Assembly: GCA_003541875.1 (NCBI GenBank)
Contig: DPLS01000150.1
Coordinates: 1 to 12,898, forward strand
Origin: Bacteroidota bacterium
GTDB taxonomy: Bacteria; Bacteroidota; Ignavibacteria; UBA10030; UBA6906
Reading direction: 5' to 3'
Length of the DNA stretch: 12,898 bases
Shown: one piece after another, positions 6,601 through 12,430 of the stretch
Layout of the letters: every line of letters starts with the position of its first letter
Position numbering within the stretch: position 1 is the stretch's first letter
The notes under the pieces: generated by a model
What the model saw: the letters and a program-made list of their open reading frames with translations, nothing else
Told to the model about the DNA's origin: nothing
The model's database searches: none
Program-made: the position numbers and the translations under genes

Positions 6601-9133
6601 TCCCCTGAAGGTCACAAATCATCAATGCATCTCCCATCGCATCGATCACGTTGCGAAGAATCTGTTCGGACTCTCTTGCCTCATGTTCCAGTTGTCGACG
6701 ACTCGTTACATCCGTAACGATACCCACGACACCCTGAATCGCCCCCTGCTTGTCGAGGAGAGGGGAATACCGTGCCCAGATATACCGCTGTTCCGATTCA
6801 TTCGGCAGAATGAGAGGAATGTCTTCAGAGTTAACGGTGCGTCCCTGCAGTGACTGTTTGATCAACGGCCGAAGCTGATCAATGCCGACCTGGGATGGTA
6901 GATCACTCACCTTCATTCCAACTACCCGATCACGCGAAATCCCCGTGATCTTCTCCATCGTGGCATTCCAGTTGAGGCATACGAGGTCAGCATCGTAGAC
7001 CACGATCCCCTCCTTGACACTTTCGAGAACATTCGTTTTCAACTCCTCTGATTTGGCAAGAGAATTCTGCATCTGCAATCGATCGGTGATGTCGCTCAAC
7101 AGCCCGGTGAAAGATAACAGCTTCCCCTCCCGATCACGCCTGTACCGGATTGAATCTCGTACCCAACGGTAGGAGGCCTTCCCCTTGGGAAGCACACGGT
7201 ATTCGAGAACAAAACTCTCGACTGACACAGACTGATTAGAAATCCGCTGCGAATACAACGACCGGTCATCAGGATGCAGCAGCGTACGCCAAAGGTCAGC
7301 CGAGCGATAGAAATCCTGAGAGGAGTACCCAACCAAAGCTTCAATGCTGGGACTGATATAGTCGTACTGTCCTGCGGATGACGAATGATAGACGACGTCC
7401 GTAATATTCTCCACTGCAGATCTGTAACGCTCTTCGGATTCCTTGATCTGATCATACAGCGTTGCATTTTCGATTGCCACACCCAGTTGAGTGCTGATAG
7501 AGTTGAGCAGGATGTGTTCGTGGCCAAGTATCTCCCGTTTCTTCCGAGTTCCGATCATCAGCACTGCCGCCACCGCCCCTTTGGAGATCAACGGGACATA
7601 CACAACCGTATGAAGTCCCTCTGCTTCGAAGAGGGCTTTGTAGGGAAGGTGGGGAGGATAGTTGGCAGTATACAGCACCAACGGTTCCATTGTTTTCACC
7701 ACAAATCCTACAAGCCCCTCGCGCATCTGCTGTGATGCAAGAGTTGCCAGCAGCTTGTCAGAAAATCCTTGGCTGAAAGCCAGGCTCAGGGTGTCCCCAC
7801 CCTCATCAATTGCATAGACGCCACCGACCTCGCATTCCAACGCTTTGGCAGAGGAGCGAAGACCAATCTGAAGCACATCCTCAAGACGGATATGCTGATT
7901 CAGAGACAATGCAATCTCCCGCATGAGTTCCAAAGCTCGCGAGCGCCTTGCCAGCTCCGCTTCAGCATTCTTCCGCTCTGTAATGTTCCGATGATACGCC
8001 AATCCTGTTGGCTGCCCGCCAAGGGAAATCGTGGCCACCTGCACTTCGATGTCTATTCTGGTCCCGTCTTTTCTTACCCCAGAGTACTCGTAACGGGAAG
8101 GCACGTCTTCACCATACTGCCTCCTCTTGCTCCGATCCAGCACCAGCTTCCTGTCTCTTCCAGAGATAATCATAGAGATGTTCTTGCCGACAACTTCGTC
8201 CTGCGAGGAAAAACCGAACATCTTCAGGAATCCGGTGTTAGCATAAAGAAACGTGTCGTCACGGGCAAGCGATACAGCATCGATCGAACTTTCAATGAGT
8301 TGCTTGTACTTTGCTTCAGATTCCTCGATTTGTCGCATCATCCGGTTTCTGTCGGTGACATCAACAAAAGTCAACTGAATCCCTGTCTTCCCCTCAAAGG
8401 GAACGGTGGCAACCGACATCTCGTACTCTCTCTCTCCTCCATCAGAACCAACAAACGAGACCTCCCGCCTGATCTCCTCACTACGAGGCGGGGTTTCTGA
8501 AAGCACGGAACGAACTTCCTTGGCGAGTTTGGTCCGGCCTTTGCCAAAGAACTCTGGAACCGTCATGGGAGATGGCGAAGCTGCGTTCACCCAAGAGAAG
8601 CAGTTCTGGAATGATGGGTTGGCGTAGACGAGCTTGTTCGATACGAAGATAGCTGTGGGATACGGCGCAGTTTCGACAAGCGTCCGATAATGCAACTCGG
8701 ACTGTTTCAGGTGTTGCTCTGTTCTCCGCTCCTCTGTAACGTCTCTGATCACACCGACGTACAATCCCTTCTGGAGTGCGGAGAAGTTGCCCGAAAGATA
8801 GACGAGCCTGCCGTTCTTTTTGCGCACGCAGCTGTTTGCCAGGACCTTTCCCTTTCGCTTGAAAGTGGAAAGTGAACGTAAGGCATCCCGGTAGGCCTCT
8901 CGCGTGATCAACGCAGAGAGGTTCAACTTTTCCAAATCGGACTTCGAATAGCCAAGAATTTCGCAAGCCCGCCTGTTCACCTCGTGATAGTGGCCCTGCC
9001 CATCAAACACGATGATTCCGTCGTTCGCCAGTTCGAACACCTGGCGATGGACGTCTTCCAGCAAGCCATTGTCCGACATTTCCACAACGGCTTTCTTCTT
9101 CAATTGTCGTTTCTTCTTGTGTGCGCTACCCAT
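3662..9133 (-). CDS. Giant soluble multi-PAS/GAF sensor histidine kinase
   Basis: A cytoplasmic sensor kinase of about 1823 residues with no membrane segment. Domain order by eye: PAS 27-137, PAS 145-268, PAS 272-390, GAF 402-562, PAS 568-690, PAS 697-815, PAS 823-942, GAF 952-1112, PAS 1121-1243, GAF 1256-1418, GAF 1427-1580, HisKA 1594-1663, HATPase 1705-1815. The kinase core is intact: H-box VSHDLKEPL with His1606, N-box RNLISNAMKFND (1716-1727), G1 DNGIGID (1750-1756), F-box FMIFQRL and G2 GTGAGLTIV (1778-1786). No LOV cysteine motif or phytochrome chromophore motif is visible, so the ligands are unknown. The frame is open up to an ATG at 9241, but that start lies inside the Gly-rich end of the preceding gene. 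ATG 9133 follows that gene's stop by 38 bases and has GGGGA just before it. The first ~18 residues are Lys-rich. The likely target is the adjacent response regulator. Confidence 0.93.
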   Translation of the reverse strand: MGSAHKKKRQLKKKAVVEMSDNGLLEDVHRQVFELANDGIIVFDGQGHYHEVNRRACEILGYSKSDLEKLNLSALITREAYRDALRSLSTFKRKGKVLANSCVRKKNGRLVYLSGNFSALQKGLYVGVIRDVTEERRTEQHLKQSELHYRTLVETAPYPTAIFVSNKLVYANPSFQNCFSWVNAASPSPMTVPEFFGKGRTKLAKEVRSVLSETPPRSEEIRREVSFVGSDGGEREYEMSVATVPFEGKTGIQLTFVDVTDRNRMMRQIEESEAKYKQLIESSIDAVSLARDDTFLYANTGFLKMFGFSSQDEVVGKNISMIISGRDRKLVLDRSKRRQYGEDVPSRYEYSGVRKDGTRIDIEVQVATISLGGQPTGLAYHRNITERKNAEAELARRSRALELMREIALSLNQHIRLEDVLQIGLRSSAKALECEVGGVYAIDEGGDTLSLAFSQGFSDKLLATLASQQMREGLVGFVVKTMEPLVLYTANYPPHLPYKALFEAEGLHTVVYVPLISKGAVAAVLMIGTRKKREILGHEHILLNSISTQLGVAIENATLYDQIKESEERYRSAVENITDVVYHSSSAGQYDYISPSIEALVGYSSQDFYRSADLWRTLLHPDDRSLYSQRISNQSVSVESFVLEYRVLPKGKASYRWVRDSIRYRRDREGKLLSFTGLLSDITDRLQMQNSLAKSEELKTNVLESVKEGIVVYDADLVCLNWNATMEKITGISRDRVVGMKVSDLPSQVGIDQLRPLIKQSLQGRTVNSEDIPLILPNESEQRYIWARYSPLLDKQGAIQGVVGIVTDVTSRRQLEHEARESEQILRNVIDAMGDALMICDLQGKVWEVNREFSRITGFSRSKVLGMDFPYPWLVDEEMAKFVKWIAALREKNELRDFDMSWKREDGQMVAMSLNTTLLRNALGEPVAMLNIARDISDRTRLAQELEKKNSQMELLNRIISKANATIDFSEIFATIANEVFHLIQYDQINVGILSDDGKSIGVYACHSPVGRLTPIGKVVPIEHTVSKLAIARQHGIVIGHLSAHEELGAQTTSVAEGFESQISVPISVNERVLGTFNITSLNRDAFSLEELAYLQPIADQIGAMIDRVRLFQRVSDDSKYIHNLLNSINSVVYTVDTNHKITEVNKSWREFAIRLGLEQYRDENSVIGLPLWEIVPQPELRTSFERVMPRLFSREIEYFSQECEILWNGEQRTYHIALNPMVINQRVTGLVFTYTDVTEIKRTEAEVRRRNKELVALNAISTSISKSLHLDEVLSVAAEQIKEIIGADMVLFYMREERRDELHLSHSLGLPANFASAISVLPASASASGTVIVERRPLLIPEGITSDERVTPKGREVFKALGIESLAAIPLQSKDKVLGAMDVAFSLKHDFDPQEQQLLLLIGNQIGPAIENALLYTEVQNQVRRMTSLYMIGKGLTGALDAQSLLEIVYAEVSQALPVEHFLYEAYSDQLDALTLVFDATGDVRSYYPKQADSLRTVRASDTSYAAVAKQGLPWIGKADAGHATGGCIMSVPVKSKQKVIGVISLVHSVADTYTETHLRLLESIANLTAIALDKAMLYEDTMNKSIEIQIRNRELDDFTYVVSHDLKEPLISIEGYSKILLKDYKDKVDDEGREYLGSVVQSSARMKNLINDLLTLSRVGRTTEAAQTVSVADTINEITSDLLFTLREKHVQLIVGPNLPTIRFNPTHLSMVFRNLISNAMKFNDKPDPRITVGAEETPEEFIFSVGDNGIGIDKQYFDRIFMIFQRLQRSEDFRGTGAGLTIVKKIIENHKGRIWLDSTLGQGTTFYFTVPKWGHTHDNP

Positions 9134-9171
9134 TTCCCCATTCGACAGATGAGCCGACTTTAGAATTTGGA

Positions 9172-9897
9172 CTACCAACTCCCGCTGGCTCCTCCCCCAC
9201 CAAACGAACCACCACCCCCGGAAAACCCTCCACCGCCCCAACCGCTGGAACCGCGTCCCGACCTCCCACCTGGAAAGAATACTGGAGGCATTAAGCCACC
9301 TATCGCCCGTTGCCGTCGAATCCGGGAGAAGTACACAAACAGCATGATGATAAACACGATTGGCAACAAGTGCAATCCTTTCGTCGAGTGATCAGTCTTC
9401 TCGGCAGTGTATTCATTTTGTGTCGCCAAGATGATCGCATCGACGCCAGAGCTGATGCCATCAAAGAATTTTCCCTCTCGAAACCGGGGAGCGATTTCCT
9501 GACGAATGATCTGGCCGGAAACCACATCGGTCAGTACGCCCTCCAATCCGTAGCCCACTTCAATCCTGATTTGTCGATCAACCTTCGCAATGAAGAGCAA
9601 GACTCCGTTGTTCTTTTCTTTGCGGCCGATGCCATTCTCTTCGGCGACGCGCAACGAAGCGCTTTCGATGCTCTCTTCGCCGAGCGTCGGGATGACTAGC
9701 ACCACGAGCTGCGTTGAAGTGGCTTCATCAACGTCGGAGAGTTTTCGTTCAAGCATTTCCTGTTCACGGTTGTTCAACGAATTCGTTTCATCCGTTAAAT
9801 ACCGCGATAGCCGCTTACCCTCACCATGGACAAACGGAGCGAAGCATAGGAGGAGCAAACACCCTGTACGAAAAAACCAGCCGTGAGTGTGAACCAT
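9172..9897 (-). CDS. TPM-domain membrane protein with Gly-rich tail (YgcG type)
   Basis: A 241-residue protein with a signal peptide (1-25, cleavage near VHG-E), a TPM domain of about 32-158 and one membrane segment at 176-191. The TPM family signatures visible are TQLVVLVIPTLG, NNGVLLFIAKVDR and VGYGLEGVLTD (115-125). Basic residues RIRRQR follow the membrane segment, and a tail from 210 to the end is built of Gly and Ser with GGGG runs and a terminal SGSW. This is the usual layout of YgcG-like proteins: an exported TPM domain, one anchor and a low-complexity Gly tail. Their biochemical activity is not settled; acid phosphatase activity is known for a plant relative. The start ATG shares its first base with the TGA stop of lemA (TGATG), and no Shine-Dalgarno site is needed if translation is coupled. 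LemA and TPM proteins are commonly paired, which supports the call. Confidence 0.9.
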   Translation of the reverse strand: MVHTHGWFFRTGCLLLLCFAPFVHGEGKRLSRYLTDETNSLNNREQEMLERKLSDVDEATSTQLVVLVIPTLGEESIESASLRVAEENGIGRKEKNNGVLLFIAKVDRQIRIEVGYGLEGVLTDVVSGQIIRQEIAPRFREGKFFDGISSGVDAIILATQNEYTAEKTDHSTKGLHLLPIVFIIMLFVYFSRIRRQRAIGGLMPPVFFPGGRSGRGSSGWGGGGFSGGGGSFGGGGASGSW

Positions 9898-10508
9898 CAG
9901 AACTTGACTTGAGGAGCCGTGTCTGCTCCTTCCCTTGCTTTGAAATACTGTTTCTCCCTGAAGCCGCCGAAACCAGCAACAAGAGAACCCGGGAACCTCC
10001 GGATAACCGTATTGTAGCCCTGCACAACCAGATTGTAGTTTCGTCGTTCAACCGCGATCCGATTCTCGGTTCCTTCTAGCTGGTTTTGCAATGCCAGAAA
10101 ATTCTCGTTCGATTTCAGTTGGGGATAGTTTTCCTGGATTGCCAGAAGCCGGGATATCGCTGAGGAGTATTGATCCTGTGCGGCCTGGAATTTGGCGAAC
10201 GCATCCGGATCCTCAAGCACTTCTTTCGTAACGGTGATTTGACTCACTTTTGCACGAGCCTCCGTTACACCCAATAACACTCCCTTTTCCTGCGCAGCAA
10301 ATCCCTTGACAGTCTCGACGAGGTTTGGAATAAGTTCCGCCCTTCTTTGGTATTGGTTTTCCACTTGACTCCAGGCCGATTGAACTCCCTCATCCAAACC
10401 CACAAGCCTGTTGTAGACACCAATGCCCCACAGGGCGAATCCAAGCACAACAACCACCAACCCACCAATTACTACCAGCGCTATGAGAAGACCACGCGAT
10501 TTCATCAT
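9897..10508 (-). CDS. lemA: LemA family protein
   Basis: A LemA-family protein of about 203 residues, close to the usual family length. It has one N-terminal membrane segment (about 7-32) and then a long helical domain. Family hallmarks are plain: NQYQRRAELIPNLVETVKG (51-69), ENRIAVERRNYN (148-159) and YNTVIRRFPG (165-174). The N-terminus probably stays short and outside, with the helical bundle in the cytoplasm. The function of the family is not established, although it regularly accompanies TPM-domain proteins, as here. Two ATGs lie side by side at 10508 and 10505. The strong GGAGGT site ends one base before the first, so the second is the better-spaced initiator and the protein may be one residue shorter. 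It is the first intact gene of the lemA-TPM-kinase-regulator run. A broken regulator-like frame stops 10 bases upstream. Confidence 0.93.
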   Translation of the reverse strand: MMKSRGLLIALVVIGGLVVVVLGFALWGIGVYNRLVGLDEGVQSAWSQVENQYQRRAELIPNLVETVKGFAAQEKGVLLGVTEARAKVSQITVTKEVLEDPDAFAKFQAAQDQYSSAISRLLAIQENYPQLKSNENFLALQNQLEGTENRIAVERRNYNLVVQGYNTVIRRFPGSLVAGFGGFREKQYFKAREGADTAPQVKF

Positions 10509-10509
10509 A

Positions 10510-10515
10510 CCTCCT
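10510..10515 (-). promoter_or_regulatory. Ribosome binding site of lemA
   Basis: Read on the minus strand, AGGAGGT immediately precedes ATGATG. Spacing favours the second ATG (10505) over the first (10508). It is one of the strongest Shine-Dalgarno sites in the window and shows that this organism uses them. Confidence 0.7.
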
Positions 10516-10518
10516 TGT

Positions 10519-10713
10519 TCATGAATACGTTTTCTTGAAGACCATCCGGAACTTAATGATGCTGTGACTCTCTCTTGAGAATGCCAAATTGAATGGTATT
10601 ATCTTTCGGCATAGACTGCGATCGTCGCTGCTGCCCTCGATCAGTATTCTGTTCAGAACTTCGTCGATCCCAATCCTCAATTTGTCGGCGTTACAATTAT
10701 GCAAAGACCGCAA
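10519..10713 (-). pseudogene. Possible C-terminal remnant of a LacI/PurR-type regulator
   Basis: The frame ending at the TGA of 10519-10521 encodes about 60 residues that resemble the very end of a LacI-family ligand-binding domain. An L-(R)-S-L-x(7)-L-x-I-G-I-DEVLNRILIEG segment corresponds to the family's helix 'LTTV..D...LG..AVELLL.LIEG', and KIIPFNLAFSRESHS corresponds to the family ending 'vvLp.eLvvRES'. There is no ATG. The frame is closed by a TGA a few codons upstream (about 10723), and the preceding 200 bases show no helix-turn-helix or matching sensor-domain sequence in any frame. If real, this is the tail of a gene that lost its 5' part or decayed by frameshift. Similarity was judged by eye over fewer than 50 residues, so chance resemblance is possible. 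Confidence 0.35.
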
Positions 10714-10920
10714 GGTTCGACAGACTCAAGATACAAAATTGTATCGAAAAGTCCGACCCATCATGATAGAGGACCTGAATTTGGGGAAGTCCGGATGTGG
10801 AGGCGGAAATATGAAGATCCGGCAGGATGCCATAGCAAGTCGGGAAGTTGCCCGACAGCATATGGGGCAGAAGGATTAGCAACCAGGCAATCATTCCAAC
10901 TACTTTCAATCCCACAGGTC

Positions 10921-10949
10921 AAAAAAAAAGGAAGCCCGAAGGCTTCCTT
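10921..10949 (-). terminator. Intrinsic terminator after the barrel-protein gene
   Basis: On the minus strand a stem GGAAGCC / GGCTTCC (10947-10941 with 10936-10930) is closed by a TTCG tetraloop. The stem is extended by two A-T pairs and followed directly by nine T residues (10929-10921). The hairpin begins 26 bases after the TAG of the 10976-11563 gene. The plus strand lacks a comparable T tract, so termination is one-way. It insulates lemA from the upstream barrel genes. Confidence 0.93.
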
Positions 10950-10975
10950 CTTGTGTTGCAGCATAACTCAAACCG

Positions 10976-11563
10976 CTAGTCGCCAAGACCAAAGTTGACA
11001 CCAACGCGTGCGCCTAGGCTACCATTGGTACCTCCTGTGGCTGAAATACCGTCGTAACGAACCGAGATGTCAAGCTTCGTGCTGCCTGAGCCAAGCGGAA
11101 ACTCAATTCCGAGACCAGGTGCATAGTTGAAATCAGTGCTGGACAGGCTTGTCTCGGGGCTAACGGTGATACCACCAACGACCTGGGCCGGAACGGTCAC
11201 CGAAGACATGAAAAATCCAAGCTCGAGCATTCCATAGACTCGCATCTTCTCAGCTTCGGGCATGAAGTAGTACAATCCATATGCCCTGATTGGAAGACCG
11301 CTGAGTGTTGGCGCCTTGAAACCATTAACGTCCTTTCCGCTCCATGTATAGTATCCGACCGTCAGGCCGGCAGAGAACATCGGGGTAATCTTGTACTGAC
11401 CGCGAACGCTTCCACCAAACCCCATCGAATAAGCATCGCCGAATGTTCCCATCGGCATCAGGACGTCACCACCAACGCTCAGCGAGATGGGACCAGCAGA
11501 ACTACTGTTTCCAAATCCAACCACCAGCGCCAACAACACAACCGCTAGTAAGAGGTTCTTCAT
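10976..11563 (-). CDS. Secreted outer-membrane beta-barrel-type protein
   Basis: A 195-residue protein with a clear signal peptide (MKN, hydrophobic core, SSSA-G; cleavage near residue 23). The mature part is rich in Gly and alternating polar/aromatic strands (GQYKITP, LTVGYY, LYYFMP, LELGFFMS, LDISVRYD, ARVGVNFGLGD). This pattern, the size and the amphipathic final strand fit a small eight-stranded outer-membrane barrel of the OmpX/OmpW-like 'OMP_b-brl' kind. No specific function can be read from it. ATG 11563 has AAGGAG eight bases upstream. The gene has its own sigma70-type promoter and its own terminator, so it is mainly a single-gene transcript, probably well expressed. It is a likely client of the BAM complex, whose BamD is encoded further along the window. 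Confidence 0.8.
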   Translation of the reverse strand: MKNLLLAVVLLALVVGFGNSSSAGPISLSVGGDVLMPMGTFGDAYSMGFGGSVRGQYKITPMFSAGLTVGYYTWSGKDVNGFKAPTLSGLPIRAYGLYYFMPEAEKMRVYGMLELGFFMSSVTVPAQVVGGITVSPETSLSSTDFNYAPGLGIEFPLGSGSTKLDISVRYDGISATGGTNGSLGARVGVNFGLGD

Positions 11564-11571
11564 TTGTTACA

Positions 11572-11577
11572 CTCCTT
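11572..11577 (-). promoter_or_regulatory. Ribosome binding site of the 10976-11563 barrel gene
   Basis: AAGGAG on the minus strand, eight bases before ATG 11563. It confirms the start and places the signal peptide at the N-terminus. Confidence 0.75.
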
Positions 11578-11626
11578 GAATATGATATGAAATGTGTTTA
11601 TTGGGGTACTGCAAAAAACTCGGATA

Positions 11627-11655
11627 AGTATAAGCAAAACCAAGTGCTTTGTCAA
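11627..11655 (-). promoter_or_regulatory. Sigma70-type promoter for the 10976-11563 gene
   Basis: On the minus strand a perfect -35 TTGACA (11655-11650) is followed after exactly 17 bases by TATACT (11632-11627), five of six matches to the -10 consensus. Transcription should begin near 11620, giving a leader of about 57 nt before ATG 11563. It lies wholly inside the gap between two barrel genes. This is the best promoter in the window and is of the housekeeping type, not the Bacteroidia -33/-7 type. Confidence 0.85.
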
Positions 11656-11716
11656 GTGACCAAGAAAAAAAGGACAAATAGACCCGAAGAAACACGGCAC
11701 CTAGGCACCGGACTTC

Positions 11717-11747
11717 CGGGAAGACGTTGCTTTCTTTGTTCTTCCCG
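11717..11747 (-). other. Hairpin after the 11751-12383 gene
   Basis: An 8-bp perfect inverted repeat (CGGGAAGA / TCTTCCCG) with a 15-base loop starts 4 bases after the stop of the upstream barrel gene. No T tract follows directly; the nearest run of seven T on the minus strand is at 11665-11671. It may protect the 3' end of the mRNA or act as a weak terminator. Just beyond it lies a GGCACC-TA-GGCACC direct repeat (11696-11709). Confidence 0.4.
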
Positions 11748-11750
11748 ATC

Positions 11751-12383
11751 TCAAATCCCGAAGGATCCACCCACGACAATGGGCATATAGCTCGTGCTTT
11801 CGTTCTCAGTGAAAATAAGAACGTACTTAAACTCAAGAAAGAGCTTGACCTTTGAAGCAACTCGGAACTCTGAACCGGCTCCGAAGTCCAATCCAAATTT
11901 CGTGCTGCTGTCACCTTTTATAGTAAGTTGCGGTTGTGCAGTTCCCTGGTACGTGATCGTCCCATCACTTGCGCTGAGGAAATTAAGTCCGAGTCCGACC
12001 AGACCATATGGGGTTATCGGCGATCCCTGGATCGGAATCTTCCCGAGGCCATCGATGAATACTGAAAAGTCCTTTGTGGCGAGTCCATCGAATACGATAT
12101 CTGATGCCTGTACCCCGTATTGCGTGGCGAGAACCCCTTTAATTTTGTCCTTGTCTGAGGAAAAAGAAACGTAGTCCAGGTTGAGTCGCACAGAGACATA
12201 CTTCATGATGTTCAACTCGCCATGCCCACCGAAGAGTAATCCGGTGCCATAGTAATCCTTCAACGGTTTCGGAAATGAAGAAATTGCCATTCCGACGTGA
12301 GCGCCTCCGTCAAAGCTCAGTTGGGCACTTGCTACGGATGAGAGGGCAAGCCATGCGCAAATCACAACAAGCGTTTTTTTCAT
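11751..12383 (-). CDS. Secreted outer-membrane beta-barrel-type protein
   Basis: A 210-residue protein starting MKK with a textbook signal peptide ending SVASA-Q (cleavage after residue 20). The mature protein begins QLSFDGGAHVG and shows Gly-rich, alternating strands (VSVRLNLDYVSF, ITPYGLVGLGLNF, TKFGLDFGAGSEF, VKLFLEFKYVLIF, IVVGGSFGI) typical of a small outer-membrane barrel. The GLNF, DFGAGSEF and FKYV pattern matches the OMP_b-brl type in which strand hairpins repeat. Its role is unknown. ATG 12383 is preceded by GGAG eight bases upstream. It follows the partial barrel gene by 47 bases with no promoter seen, so the two are probably co-transcribed. It is similar in length and style to both neighbours, suggesting a local family of paralogues that have diverged strongly. 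Confidence 0.8.
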   Translation of the reverse strand: MKKTLVVICAWLALSSVASAQLSFDGGAHVGMAISSFPKPLKDYYGTGLLFGGHGELNIMKYVSVRLNLDYVSFSSDKDKIKGVLATQYGVQASDIVFDGLATKDFSVFIDGLGKIPIQGSPITPYGLVGLGLNFLSASDGTITYQGTAQPQLTIKGDSSTKFGLDFGAGSEFRVASKVKLFLEFKYVLIFTENESTSYMPIVVGGSFGI

Positions 12384-12430
12384 TCAATGTCTCCAAGAGG
12401 TTAGTGGTGGATGCTTGATTCTTTGAGTAA

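Larger units (their letters stand above)
10509..10920. other. Intergenic stretch without an intact gene
   Basis: These 412 bases separate the terminator of the barrel-protein gene from lemA. Apart from the regulator-like remnant next to lemA I see no convincing gene. The short frames on both strands lack ribosome sites and family-like sequence. On the minus strand GATAAT (near 10598-10603) and CATAAT (near 10699-10704) could serve as -10 elements for lemA, but neither has a good -35 at 16-18 bases, so I do not call a promoter. The lemA operon promoter must nevertheless lie here or nearby, because a strong terminator lies upstream. Confidence 0.5.

Noticed and set aside
3662..9133. Light sensing through a LOV or phytochrome domain in the kinase
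   Set aside because: I found neither the LOV cysteine motif in any PAS domain nor a phytochrome-type chromophore cysteine in the GAF domains.
9134..9241. Upstream extension of the kinase gene to an ATG at 9241
   Set aside because: The extra 36 residues are Trp/Arg-rich because they are the other frame of the Gly-rich tail of the TPM gene; ATG 9133 lies just beyond that gene's stop.
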